Source: Omphalotus guepiniiformis
Taxonomy: Eukaryota > Basidiomycota > Agaricomycetes > Agaricales > Omphalotaceae
Direction: 5' to 3'
DNA: 64,000 nucleotides
Assembly: GCA_028554645.1 (NCBI GenBank)
Contig: JAQOOI010000022.1
Span: forward strand, 2,170,001 to 2,234,000
This document shows positions 46,740 through 59,715 of the stretch, piece after piece. Numbering within the stretch: position 1 is the stretch's first letter; every line of letters starts with the position of its first letter. Under the pieces are notes generated by a model. It was given only the letters and a program-made list of their open reading frames with translations. It did not search any database and was not told the DNA's origin. The position numbers and the translations under genes are program-made.

Positions 46740-47212
46740 ATAGCCGATTAACTCTTCGTCTTTTTTTGAGTCCTTCCTTTCCCTATATTGATATCGAACC
46801 CAATCGAAAGGGCTTATATTAATGATGTAACAACAATCCTTTCTCTCCCCCTGCTTTCCCCCGTCCACCTCAGGGTCGTTGTGCCCTGTAAGCTCACGAC
46901 AGCAGGAACGTGCGTGTGTACAAAAACCTTGTTCATATATGTCGCCCTCCCATCATCTTGGTGCTCTTCACTTGAGCCATTCGAAGTGTTCTCTCCCGTG
47001 TCATTGTCGCGCCAGCTGTGCCTTTTTGAAATGCTTACTCTCCTTCGCCCTAACCATTATTAGACCTGTTGTTGACTGTCCCGGTATTACTTTAGTGCTT
47101 GAAGACGCCAAAAGTATGAATATGTTCTCTAACTTATTGGTCGGGTAGTGTGTAGCGTTATTCCAATTTGGCAATACATAAAATAACTTGATCGCGCGAA
47201 ATACAAGTGGTC
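46740..47212. other. Intergenic region
   Basis: The 473 bp between two plus-strand genes show no supported gene; they should be 3' UTR followed by the promoter of the NUFIP1-like gene. Confidence 0.45.
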
Positions 47213-48607
47213 ATGCCTCTTCCTCACTCTCTTCCAATTCGACCGACAGTAAATTCGTCGCAACACAATGCGCCATCCAATTTCGTTCCGTCCCAAGCAG
47301 CATTTGCTATGCGGGCAGCGCTAGCAAATCCTTATGCACAATCACATTCTTCTCACTATGCACAGGCTTACATGCAATATACCTCTATGCCGCTCATGAA
47401 TGATCAAGGGTACACCTTCTCTTCGACTTACAACCCTAATGAGAACTATGAACAAAATTACATCAACGCCCCCGAACCGAGCTCACAGAGACTATCCAAA
47501 GCACAGGGCGGATCTCAACCTAATCGTACTCAGAACAATGGCTCCTGGTACCAGCCAGGAAGTGCAAGATGCACATACAAAAACTGCACTTTTACTGGCC
47601 ATGCGAAAAGTGTCGAAATCCATATGATGGATAGACACTTGATATATCCTCCTGGTTGGGAGAAGCGCAAGAAAAGACCAGAGTGGGATGCAGATCCAAG
47701 TCTAAAAGGGTGTGTGTTGGTTTGCACCTTGTTTTATTGAAGCCCCTCTCATCTCATCTCTAGCAAAACTATACCTATACAAGGAACAACTCTTGTACTG
47801 GACTCGCCTGATGCCATAGATGCATGGATTGCCGAACGGAAAAAACGTTGGCCCAGTAGCAGTCGGATAGAGGAGAAGAAGCGAAAACTGGATGAGGCAT
47901 CCGCGCGTGGTCAGCTATCGGTTGCAGAACTCGGATTATTCTCTACGAAGAGGCGACGGGTAGATTCACCTGGTGAGCACGGTGGTCGAGGGCACGGCAG
48001 AGGGCGCGGCAGAGGCGGCAGAGGAGGGTTTTCAGGTCGAGGTAGAACTGTGGATTCTGGCTGGAAAAGTAGAAAACCCGACACCCCAACAGAACCAGCG
48101 AAAGTACTGCCGGTCAGCATAGAAGGGGCAATAAACTCTGCAGCTATCCAAACCACCGTACTTGAACAAGGACGCGACGATTCTTCGAGCTCTGAGGAGA
48201 GTGATGGCGAACCAGAAGTTTTGTCCTCTAAACCTGCTCCCGATGTCTCTAAACCATCTCCGATGATCGAATGTGAAGAAGCAGCCACCGAAGTAGCCCC
48301 TCCAACGACTGCTAACAAACCCCCAGTCAAACTTTTACCTCGTCAACCAAAGAAACAACCTCATAATCCTTTCACGCCAAAGACAAGTCTCCTGCGGAAT
48401 GTGAGCACCTTTTTTTAAATTTCTTCCTAAAGCTAACTCTGCGTATAGCTGCTACTTCCAGAAATACGGATGACAGTCTCTAATCTCTCTCAAGCTGTTC
48501 GATTTTTAGTTGACAACGACTTTTTGGAAGGAGTTGAGCTAAAGCCGGGGCAAGCTCAGGAGCAGCTCATTCAGGTGATTAGTACCGAGCCTAATAGCAC
48601 AACTTGA
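47213..48607 (+). CDS. NUFIP1-domain protein (Rsa1-like, snoRNP assembly)
   Basis: NUFIP1/Rsa1 proteins tether box C/D snoRNP core proteins to the R2TP chaperone. The first 110 residues are Gln/Asn/Tyr-rich. A C2H2-type zinc finger follows (CTYKNCTFTGHAKSVEIHMM with DRHLIYP). Then comes the NUFIP1 motif region: LDSPDAIDAWIAERKKRWPS and EEKKRKLDEASARGQL. An RGG-rich stretch (GRGHGRGRGRGGRGGF) and a C-terminal helical segment (LLLPEIRMTVSNLSQAVRFL) complete the protein. IAERKKRWPS is the signature I rely on. Three exons are needed. An in-frame GTG lies six bases upstream; the ATG at 47213 is the proper start. Confidence 0.85.
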
Positions 48608-48681
48608 GAAACTCTTGAGCTGTCTATTATTCATTACTAATAAACAATATGGTGTCATTAAGCATGTTCTAAGATAATCCT

Positions 48682-51600
48682 TCAGTGTAGATAATCATTT
48701 TCGCTCTCACTGCTGCCGCTATCGTCAGAGTCCGAGTCTTCCTCTATCTCACTGGGATCAACCTCCATTGTCCGGCGTTCAACTGTGAAACCGTATCCTT
48801 TGAGCCCCGCATCTATCTCATCAGCCTTCGTAGGAGCCGTGACAACTACGGCCACGGACGAGTTCGAATTGAACAGAGGGAGGAAATAGTCGCGGAAGAC
48901 AGAGAGCACGTCCTTTTTGGTCACAGCTTGGAATTTTTCGAGAAGGTCAACCTGGTAGTTTGGAGGCACCCCCTTGAGTGCTTGGTTCGTGAAAGATACC
49001 ATTGCCTAAAATACGACGGTTTAGCAAAGGGTAATTAGGACGAATTGAATTTATTACAGCGCGACTAGCAGTTGAGACGGTCTTTGTCACCCCGTACACG
49101 ATGCTACTTTTTGCTGCGTCCAGTGTTGTATCATCAAGAGCAATCTGTACAAGTAGTCAGTAGCTGCTTGGATACTCAAAAGAGTCATACGTACTGATCC
49201 ATCAGTAAGTCCATTGATTACAGTTGAGGCCTCTTTGAATGCTCCCATGCTATTGGAACTCTGCATATTCTCAATCAATTGCGTGCTTCTCCATAAAAAT
49301 GTCGTTGCAAGACGCACGCGGTACAATGAGAAACTAAGCAACCCTGACTCGAGGTCCAAGGATACATAAGCTCCATATGCTAGACCAGAGCCTCGGATGT
49401 AACGCTTGAAAGAAATTAGGACGGTTCTTCAAGGGTAAAAAATACGACACACCCAAAGATAACTCTCGGTAGCATTCAGCACTTCTATCGCAACTCGAAA
49501 GGCGGGATACTGAGGATGGCCGAAACCCTTGATACCCTTAGCAGTGTGAGTGACGTACGAGCTCTCGATCGTAGGGAGACTCATGACAACAGCCTTGATA
49601 ATAAGTTTAGAAAGATTTACAGATGACGAGGGTCAAGCACATACCTTCTTGACAGGCTCGATGCCAACGTCACTGAGGCTTTCGGATGACAAAGGTACTG
49701 GTTTTAAAGGTGCCTCCTGTATAAACCTGTCAGTTGGCTCGTATTGATGTTTGAACACAACGCACCGGCAACGATTGGAAGTATTTTGCCCATGTGCTGC
49801 GGGGCTGGCTGAGTTTCAAGACGTTACCGGTGACAGAGAAACGAATGCCAGAGGGATCAGTCACTGAGGAAAGTCAGAACATCAAAATATTTTGAAAGGT
49901 TTGTCAAGACGCTTACTGTACTTTCGAATCTCTTCAAAGTCTGCGATCACTTGTTCTGGTGTCTCTTGCAACTCCTTCGCGAGCTTAGGAATGAATTCAG
50001 CTTGAGGAAGTATGCCACCGGCACGAGAAGTAGATTGTTCATTGTACAGCAAATCCGCCCAAAGAGACCCTAACACGGTGTTTCCATCTCTTTTCATCTC
50101 AGGAAGTGATTGCTGAATCTTGGCGACGGTGACCTGCAACCTGGAGAGACTGGTGGATTGGTTAATGTCCAGATATTAACTTGTTGTTTCCCACCTGTCC
50201 TTATCAAACTCGCTTCCATGGACAAGATCCCTCAGCCATGCGATGGCTGTCTCGTATGCCGCAGTTTCAACTTTGATGGTCACTCGGAGACATTCAGCGA
50301 AGGAGTTCCCCACACCAAGCCCGACCTCGTAGGAGACAGTCTCGTCGTCCAACTTGTTAATGACCTCTTCATGTGTCAGACGTTCACCAGTGTGGCGTTT
50401 GACGGGTAACGCGAAGAATGCAGAAAGATATGTTGAGATATGCCTGGACACACCCAATTGAGCTAACGTTATTTACATCCAGAGGCCCACTTACTTTCGT
50501 AGTCTTTCGGGTAGGTTTGCAAGGGAAAACAGGGCGTGAACACTAACAAAATCGGACTATGAAAGAAATAGTAGTATTTCCTTCAGAAGACCATTGGGTA
50601 ACACAAAATGAGTCACGAACCTCGACATGATCATATTGTACGAAGTATGGTAGCGGCGCTCCATCTGCCTCCACATGTCTTGCCAAGTCCGAAGGCACCG
50701 TGGAGGTCAACGCCGCTCTTCCCTTACCTTTCTGCTGCACACTTTGAACAGGGAGCCAAGATATGCTCTTGACACTCGGAATGTGAAATTGAGTGAGAAC
50801 GTCAGATGGGATGGGTGCATCGTGCTCGGCTTTGGCGTCCTCAAGCACTTTCTCCGCCTTTTTGAGACCTTCTGGTCCGAGCTTCTTGACTTGCGTTGTT
50901 ATCCTGCGTTTTTCATCTTTTTCCAATTTCTCAGCCAGAGCTGCAGATGGGCGACCAACGACAACAACAGATGGAGCATCAATGTAATACCTTGGGGGAA
51001 AGCCAGCCTCAGACCAATCGAGTATCAGAGGTAATTGGAATCTTACTTTTGAAGAAGATCCGTCCATTGCCTACTTGTCCACTTCTTGATAGTAGCATAT
51101 TGGTTGCTTTCATCCATAGACGGGCCAAGCTCCGAGCCATCTTCTGTCCCGTACAGAAAATCGGTTATAACTGTACCTGAGAAGGTGTCCCCTTTCGCTG
51201 ACTCTAGCTTACTGCGTAGCTAGTGGGTAATGTTAGCGTAGGATTCTACATACAACTTGGAATAATTAAAAGATAGCTGGCGTTCATCTCGGTTGATCAC
51301 CATGGCCATGCGCTCCATATCAATTCCCTCTTGAACTATTTTCTTCAGACTATCTTTGAGCTTCTGGTCAAAACTGTCTAGATGGGCCACAGGAACAGAT
51401 CCGATGTATATGGGCAAAGACACGCGAGTCGCCCTGGTATCTTCTGAGAAGTAGATATACGTGCTTATAACATGCTTTAGCAAAAGCTCAAAATGAAAGT
51501 GTCCAAATGTAACATACCATAGAGGAGATTCTATCTCTATATATTCCCGATTCAACGGCGCCACTGCAGAGGAAGTCAAATATGTGCCGATAATATCCAA

Positions 51601-53191
51601 TGCCTGTGGCAATAGCAATCAGCTTCATGGGATACTGTAGATGTCGTGAGACTGACCTTTCGTTCTAAGAACTCATTTACAGCTGGTCCCAAAAAGTTGA
51701 TGATTATTTCCCCCATGCCTAAGACAGAGAAATCAAGGTTATTGCCGTCCGGATAACGATAGGTAAACCTACTTTCGTCTTGCTCCGGAAATTCGACCGT
51801 TTCCTTCACTGTTTCCGAAATTGGCGGGCGAATGGCACTGGCCGTCTCCACAAATGGTCGTTTCCAGCCAGGTGGCCTTGGACCATGGTTCTGACCATGT
51901 GCAATAAGGCTAGGTTCGACTTTTTCTTGAACTACCGATAACAAAGACAAAGTGCCGCTGGACAGGTTTCCTGCCACAATGAGACACAGGTTGTGGGGGA
52001 CGTAATAAGAAGCATGGTAATTCCGAATCTGCAAAACAAAGCGACGACATCAGGTTTTTGCAGGAGGATATTTCGTGAAGCTGAGTTACTCTGTTCAACA
52101 GTCAAAACTCGTAATGCTTCCATCAGTCCTCCAGTCTCACTGCGGTATGCACTCCCGGGAGGGTCAAGTAACCGCTGCTGACTGTAACAAAACGAGGCTC
52201 AGACAGGAAAGGCGAAAGATATCCGGGAACACAAACCGAAGAGCCATGAGGTCACCTGAAGTATTTTCTCTTCCCTGCATTTCGCTGTAAACAACTCCAG
52301 AATCGCGGCCTTTCGGGTCTATGTGATGAACCTATAGCAATGATCAACGAAGACAGTATTGGTATAAGACCATAAAGTAAACATGCCTCCGTGACGAATC
52401 TATCCAGTCATTTCAGAATCTCGACATTTACAACCAAATACGACGTACCCGGCCTTGGTTATGGTTGGGTACAAGATGTGGTCCACATAAATCGGAAGCA
52501 GTTGCAAGAAGCCTTGTTCCCCGGCAGTAGAGACAGTGTAAGCGGTATGATCAGTGTCGGTCCAAGCATTCGTGCCATTAGAGAATCCACGGTTTGCCAG
52601 ATGATCTATGATTCCTTTGTAAGGATACTTCTCAGATCCCATGAAGACAAGACTGTGAGTAAAGTAGGGAATCAGCCGAGGATAGCTAAAGAACTTGAGC
52701 ATGACATACTGCTCCAAGGTATGAGGACAGCCAGAATCATTGAATACTGCGATTGTGTCACTTCACACGGTAAGAACACTCGAGAGATACGAACGCACTC
52801 TCTGTCGCGACGACAAAATAACCATTGATAATTGGCGCTAGGAGAACGTCAGAACGTCCGAGGAGAGTGATAAATCAAGCACACCTTCATAATCGAGATG
52901 AACGACACTCAAGCCTGTTACTCGGCTCTTCCATTTTGACACTGTGACATCCGTAAATCCAAGATTGACCCTCTTGACGAGATCGAAATTGCCAAAGGAT
53001 TCGGACTGTGTAGAAGACATCGTCACGGACCTTGTGGCGGTAGAAAGGAAAGATAAAGGCGTGTGCCGAACTGGGAAAATAGGTTTAAGAAGAGAATGAA
53101 CGGAGCCTGAAAATGATAAAGGAAGAGTAGAACGGCAGACTGTTCGACTCCGCGACGAGAGCAGGGAGAGTGTAGTCGACAGTCTCTGCAT
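48682..53191 (-). CDS. M16-family zinc metalloprotease (YOL098C-like)
   Basis: Inverzincin proteases of M16 cleave peptides, often presequences, inside a two-bowl chamber. The zinc motif HXXEH is present as SGCPHTLEHLVFMGSEKYP, joined across an intron. Other matches are GFSNGTNAWTDTDHTAYTVS, FLQLLPIYVDHILYPTITKA and NYHASYYVPHNLCLIVAGNL. The C-terminal half repeats the fold and ends in a very acidic tail. The gene spans about 4.5 kb with over 15 introns. Two in-frame starts exist. The ATG at 53191 adds 57 residues that are rich in Arg and Ser and contain no acid, which fits a mitochondrial presequence. The ATG at 53020 begins MSSTQSESFGNFD, which fits a cytosolic form. Confidence 0.85.
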
Positions 53192-53363
53192 ACAAGCACA
53201 CCAAGTTTCCTCTCATCCACGTGCTCCCTTTTTCACTCTGCTTTGACTCATCCTTCTCCGGCCCGTAATTCCGGCCCTTCATCTCCCTCCATCCACCATT
53301 CTCGCTGCTATTCGGCGAAATCTCAGGAGCAGGACCTCGTTCAGGTCTTGTTCACGTTCTACC

Positions 53364-55072
53364 ATGTCGTCCAAAAGGCCTCAGCTCACCCCGGAACAAA
53401 TAGCACTCGCAGAGGCTCGTAAAGCAAAGAAGGCCAAGCATAGTCTGAATCTCGTTGACGAAGAGAAGGGTCGTATTGTCGAACGTTCTTGGATTCAACT
53501 GCTGGTCGATCCGTCCGAGACATCTGACGCTCAGAAAGTAAAAATATTGACTTGGAATGTCTGTCTTTTGTTGTCGGCACCATGACTGCAGTTGAAATTG
53601 ACAAAACATTACCACAAAGTTACTTGCACAATGTCTTGTTCGTGAGTATCAACACTTTGATACGTCTACTCTTCATACCACCCATCTCCCAGGGCGTGAA
53701 CTATTTCCCACAAGTGATTGTTTGAAAGCCGTGCAACGAGAACATATGCTATATCGCGAAATTCTAGCCCAGAACGCAGACATCTTGTGTCTCCAGGTAG
53801 ACCAGTTTTCACTGTCCCCTCTCTTTTTCTGAAAGCATTGTAGGAAGTTGATCGCCTAGACAAGCTACTACCAGTGCTAGACAACGCAGGTTATTCTCAT
53901 CGATACGCCTCCGGACCGAACAAGAAGCACGGTTGCTTGATCGCATTCAAGAAAGACATATACGAAGAGGTCGGAACCCGGCTGGTGCATTATGACGATG
54001 AGGATGTCAGATCCGAAACAGGTGCGAGTCATCGAGGATCAAGCTTTCGTACCAAGAACATTGGCCATATCATTGCACTGAAGGAGGTTAAGAACGACCG
54101 TGGATTGATTGTGGCAACTACACATCTCTTCTGGCATCCCAGGCAAGGCGTTCAACCACCCTTCATGCCCACAGTTCTTATCTACAATATTTCCAGGTAT
54201 ACATATGAACGGGCCAGGTGAGGCGGGTTCTAATGTATTTTACTCTAGAGTTTAGGCTCTCCATAGGCAGGCGGGGATACTGAAACGAGAGACAATTAAA
54301 TTCAAACACTCAATAAACCATGCAGATTGGCCATGCATCATAAGCGGAGGTGAGTGCAAACACTGGACAAGAGGTGCAATGTTTACTCATTCTTGCCCTA
54401 GATTTCAACTTTTCACCTGACGACCCGGCTTACTCCTTGTTAGTCGGGGACAGTCTCCTCCCTGAGCAAGAAGAACAACTTAAAGTTTCATATGTCGTCC
54501 ACGCGACTGTAGATCCCAGCATTTCAGCCAATCCCACTTCAGCAGAAGAGAATGAAGAAGAGGCGGCTGATCCCGATAGGACCATTACCAATGCCAGGCC
54601 TGCTAAACCTTCCGACGGTCTTCTCTCGACGTCGGAATTGCATCAGCTGTTTTCCTCCAACAGTGAGGCTTCGTTGAAAAGCGCGTACGATATTGGCTTA
54701 CGCCAGCATCGGGAGTCTGGTAACGGCGAACATCAAGTTGTTACATTTGGGGATAGAATTCCCATTCTCCCATCCAGGCAAGGCAGGCACGAACCTGAAT
54801 GGACCAGTTACACGCATTACTGGAAACTTGTTTTAGGTGAAGAGTTCATTAATATTCATTGATTTGAGGTTGTTTTTGACTCAACCTCCTGTGTCGACAA
54901 CGCAGATTATATTTTTATCTTAGACCCAACGACGTATTCCTCGACGATTACTGGCGTCCTCGCACCTCATCGCACAGTGGATCTTGAACCAGGGCTGCCA
55001 CAAAAAAGTGTCTGTGGAAGCGACCATGTTTCATTGAGCGCCGAGATTGTATTTAAGCGTACGCGTACATAG
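53364..55072 (+). CDS. NGL2: EEP-family RNA exonuclease, NGL2/CCR4-type
   Basis: Yeast Ngl2 trims the 3' end of 5.8S rRNA; the fold is the exonuclease-endonuclease-phosphatase type. The protein begins MSSKRPQLTPEQIALAEARK and has an N-terminal Lys-rich stretch. Catalytic motifs are ILTWNMLAQCLVRRELFP, ILCLQEVDRL, TTHLFWHPRY, IISGDFNFSPDD and GSDHVSLSAEI. These give the metal Glu, the central His, the Asp/Asn pair and the final Asp-His. One intron (54143-54196) has a GC donor. An acidic insert of about 60 residues lies after the SGDFN motif. The gene is divergent from the M16 protease with a 172-bp gap. Confidence 0.85.
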
Positions 55073-55366
55073 TTAGAGTATGTACGTCCAGAGGAGGGTA
55101 ATTCATTACAGAGCACGAACGATGACTATGGTAGTAGGATAGGGAAAACGACAGACCATATAAATGGCGAGATATCGAAAGATGTTTGAGGGTATGTATA
55201 TTCATGTGCGCGTCACAGGTGGAAATGAAAAACATTGCAAGAACCCGAAAAAATATGCTAATGTCCATAAACGGCCGGTACAACGTTCTAACTACCCAAG
55301 GAAAGAAACAGAAAAACATTAAACGAACGAGGACTAGCACGTACTGGATAGAGCAAGTCCTGGTAT

Positions 55367-58300
55367 TTACTTAGCCCTATCCGACCCTTGTATAAGCTCA
55401 TTGAACAGCCCTCCGGCAGATTTCTCGTTACGGAGCTGCAACATATACACAATGCCAGTTCGAGCTCCTTTGTCACTGATCTCGATAGCCACACCAGTCT
55501 TGCCCACACGTTCTACCCCGTCCGTAAGAACGAGCGTAGAAATAAGAGGCGTGTGGTGCTTGTCATCAGCTTCGACAACGAGCTGCTTGACATTAGTAGG
55601 ATCCTCTCTATAAAGCTTGAGATTCGCGGCACCAAGAGACTTCCACTGTGCGTGCTGCTGTTTGAGAAAGACTTTGCACTTCATGGTAGCCCTTACGCTC
55701 AAGGTAACCGGACCTGTAGGCAGGGAAGACATCTCGGCTACTGGGGAGTTGGGTGGACTCGGCTCAGCAAAAGATTGCTCAGCTGTAGACATGGCACGGT
55801 TGAACTGAGCTGAAGGAAGCAGCGGCCGGGGTTGCGGTGCATGTAAAGCTACATTCGAGCCATTCAGACCATTCAGACCATTTCCCATCATGTGATTAGC
55901 ATTGAAGTTCATCGTATTCGGAGGAAATACACCAGGGGGAATATTTGGGAGTGGTGGCGCAGATCTTGGTGGCTCAGCTTGTAACTGACTTGTCAGTGAC
56001 CGTGTAGAAGGAGACTTTCTGATCATGTTATCCTGGTACGAAGGTTCGGATGGCGGGCGAGGTGGCAGAGGACCATTACCCAACGGACCTCGAGGTAGAG
56101 CTTGCTTATACATCGGGAAAGGAGGCTGCTGGAGCCTCTGAGGAGGTGGGGGAGGACCGCTATGGCCAGGAAGCCCGCCATGCGGAGGATATTGAGGTGC
56201 GCCATAAGCTGACGCATAGCTCGTTTGAGAGCTCATGCTGGTGCTTCGCGTTGGAGGGAGTATCTGTCCCGGGCCTATCGAGGGAGGTACCTGGAAAGCT
56301 CCACGATCAGGGGGCAGATCACGAATAGGAGGTAATTGTTGTGGAGCCTGAGGCGGAGAAGGCCCAGGAGGTAGCGCCAATTTTGCAAGCTGGTCGGCAA
56401 TCGATCCTCCGGCCTCTGAAGAACGGGCTGAGCTAGGAGACGTTGCTCGAGATACTATAGAGTCAGGCCCCGAGGGCGGAGAAGATGTTCTCGTGCCAGC
56501 AGGACTTGGGAAAGCACTTGAAGGCAAGGACCGACTCGGAGAGATTGGTTGCGATGGCGATTTGGGTAGACCAACCAAACCGGGTAAAGGTGGCACAGGC
56601 GGAGGGGCCTGCTTTGAGATCGGGCCAACTGTAAAGCAACAGCGCCTTTAGCTCTATTGAAAAAATGCAACGGAATATGACTTTTTTTTACCTGAGCTAG
56701 CAAACTCTATACATTCCCTGAAATCACTCATTAAAGCATTACGTGCTTGCGGTGATTCCAACTGTAAAATGAGGGTCTCTTTCCTCATGATGTGAACTTG
56801 TATTGCATTGTCTGCGAAATGTCACATTCAGGAACCATGCAACAATTTAAAACAGCATGAGGCTCGACATACCTTGGCCAGGCAATTCAGCGGCTCTCAA
56901 AACCTTGCCGGCAAGCGGTGGATAACATAACCACATGTCGGGCCCGTTCGGTCCAGCTAGTACACGTTCTTCGGGAGTCATCCGCTCACAAACCAAGAAC
57001 AAGTCCGAGAGAAGAAAAATGTGACCTTGTTGATGAATGACTTGAGTTCCGGTAGTACGAGGGGTGAAGCGTACAACAAGGTCCAGAGAACAGCGCATTT
57101 CTCGAGTGAACGTGAGTGACGGGGGAACCATCTGCAGTCGGACGGACTAACAACCGAGTAAGTACGTAACATCAAGTGCAGGGCCCAAGAGAAAAACCTT
57201 TGGTGTCATCGTGAAGATGTCAAGAGTGCGCTGTGTTGATAATCTCCGCTCCAAGTCCGATATCGGCATAGACATTGTACCTAACGAAGCTCGGCTTGTA
57301 GAAGTAGAAACCGTGTCCCTAGACAGCCTTTCGACAAGGGGAGCGTCAGATGAACTAAAAGACAAAGAGAAAAGAACGAGCATCCGCCTTACCCCTCGGA
57401 AAGACTACTGTCTCTGGCAGAAATACTCTCATTGTTCACAGTAGGATCGCCGTCAATTGTCTGCAACGAGGCAGAGGGGGCTTGTTCAATTGATGCATGC
57501 ATGCTTTGCGTTCGCATGTCAATCACAACCTCGTCCTCCGGTTCCATATTGATGGTTGTCGAGACCGGTGAAGTGAGAGGTGAGCGAGAACCAACACGTA
57601 GAGACTGGCGTTGTTCAAGCGTACCCATGAGTCTGTCGAGCTTCTCAACAGCACCGACTAAGAGGCGGTGATCGCTTCTTCCGGGCGCGGTGCTCTTAAG
57701 TAGGCGGCCATAAAGTTTCTTGTAATACTTTAGACGACCTTTCGGCAGCAGAAAAAGAGAGTCTAAAGTCCATAACAATTCCGCGGACTGAGATGGCGGA
57801 GGAGGATTTGAAGCGGAAAATGAAGCCAAAATAGGACCAAGCTTGGTATTGGACTGGACGGGATCCCATTGATCAAAACCAAAGAGATACTTGGAGCAGT
57901 AGGTTGAATACGGAGCTTCAAGATCGTCGATCTGTGTATTATAAGTAAACAAGAATTGACAAATCGAATGAATATCGGACTTGCCCATCGCATGAGTAAA
58001 TCACCGAGTGCTTTCGGAGAAGACGGATTTGTGCCTATTTCCTTGAGTTTCTAATTTAAAACGTGTCAGAACAACGGAGTAAGAGAAAAGGCGGAGAGGT
58101 ACGGACTGAATGAAGAGAACGATTGGCTTTGTAGACTCCCTCTATGCTGCGAAACATTGAGTCGAGATCTGGGGGAGGGAGGTTGGAGCGAGACCATGCG
58201 CCAGCAATTTTCTGCAAAGACTTGAGTATCGGGACGCATCGCTACCCGAGAAAGACGCAGTGAAGAGATTTACCCTTATTATGCCAGCAAGCTGGTCGAC

Positions 58301-58599
58301 GTACGACTTCTCAGTGTCGACGAGATCATTCAAAGGATTGGACTTCTTAGGCTTTGGATCGGAAGAGATAGAGGAGGGCGTTAGCGGGGTGGTTGGAGTT
58401 GCTGGAAAAGCTGGAAGAGGAGAATGAGAATGGGAAGTAGAAAGGAAGTAAGAGACGAACGTGAATCGAGAGACGAGGCTGAAGAAGGAGGCGGGAAAGA
58501 AGCTGGTTGCTGGGGATAAGAAGCGGGATACTCAAGTTCTTCATCTGGAGGAGGAGGAGGAGGAAGCTTGTCGTCTCTATTGAGGAGAATCGTGCTCAT
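55367..58599 (-). CDS. Rho guanine-nucleotide exchange factor (DH plus PH-like regions)
   Basis: RhoGEFs activate Rho-family GTPases for polarity and wall synthesis. The N-terminus is proline-rich (KLPPPPPPDEELEYP). The DH domain begins LNDLVDTEKSYVDQLAGIIR and continues through WSRSNLPPPDLDSMFRSIEG and the helices around APYSTYCSKYLFGFDQWDP. A PH-like domain follows (REMRCSLDLVVRFTPR, HIFLLSDLFLVCERMTPEE). A long Pro/Ser-rich region leads to a C-terminal domain of about 110 residues (VRATMKCKVFLKQQHAQWKS, VYMLQLRNEKSAGGLFNEL), which resembles a second PH or RanBD-type fold. About ten exons are needed. Which GTPase it serves is unknown. Confidence 0.75.
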
Positions 58600-58746
58600 G
58601 AAGGTAATGGAATGAGAGCTCGTAGCACTGAGCACGTGCGCAGATGAGAGTGCTAAGCACCTATCATGTGCCTGACTGAGCAATAGGCACCAGTCACGTC
58701 TATCTTTTGTTGCGCCACGCACTAGCACGCATCGCACACAGTCTTC

Positions 58747-59573
58747 ATGCAATCCGACCAAGAGAAGCAACTGTATATCCTTGCTGCTCAGCCCTGGTGT
58801 CGTACCACCTTCACTTCTGTATCCACAAATAGTCGTCTTCTCGCTCCAGACTACGAAAATGGCCTTATTTCTCATAGAGACTATGTGTACACTTCAACTT
58901 TCCTTGCCGCAGTCCGGCCCTACTACTACATCAATGTCCGTATCTCTTTCTTCATCCGCCCTACTTTATTGACTCTTTCAGCTTATAGCCAGCGACGACT
59001 GGGATTGCCTCCGTTATAGCCACATATGGCATCAACTACCGACGACCAATGACTTTTGGCCGTCGCTTCTTCCTCTTCAACATCATCTGGGCTGCCACGA
59101 ATATCTCTGGCGTGTCTGTCTTGGCCGCTAAGCACATCAAGTTCTGGAAAAACCTCGAGGATCCCCAATCGGTCGCTCAGGCTCTTCACAATGTCAAGGC
59201 AAGGCTCAATAACGGTGCTGAATTCGGAGCCGCCGAGTCTTTCCCTGTTGCTCCCGGTTGGTGGTAGTCTCATGTTCCTACCCTCCTCTCTCAGCTGATT
59301 CAGTATTTCACAGTAGTTGACCCATCTACTCCTCACCCTGCTTCCTCTCCTTCCGAGAGCACGTCTCATACACACTGGGACAATATCCGCTCTGCCAATG
59401 CCAACAAGGCCTCTGGTTCCGCTTGGGATACTCTCCGCCAACAGCACGAACGTAAACAGCTACCGGACTCACAGACCGGCTCATCGCAACCACAGGATGA
59501 TGAGCGTACAGCTGCCCAGGCCGAGTTCGACGCCCTTATTGAGCGAGAAAGGAATAACAAGTTTGACGAATGA
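58747..59573 (+). CDS. Membrane protein of unknown function
   Basis: A minimal model joins an N-terminal exon (ATG 58747, with YENGLISHRDYVYTSTFLAA and VRPYYYIN) over a GT-AG intron to ATTGIASVIATYGINYRRPM. It continues through RRFFLFNIIWAATNISGVSV and KFWKNLEDPQSVAQALHNVK to a polar tail ending RERNNKFDE. Two or three hydrophobic segments are present. I do not recognise a family. An intron is needed near 59260-59290, but its donor is unclear; several choices fail to keep the frame. The N-terminal exon could itself be split. It is divergent from the RhoGEF with a 147-bp gap. Confidence 0.55.
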
Positions 59574-59715
59574 TATGTGAGATACTGGGAGAAAATAGAT
59601 GTCCATACATTCAAACAAGGGTATCTAGGTTTATATACAAAGAGCATACAAATACACAAATGTTAGTCTGCCAGTACAGTACGAAAGAAAATTCACTACC
59701 ACCCAATATATTCAT

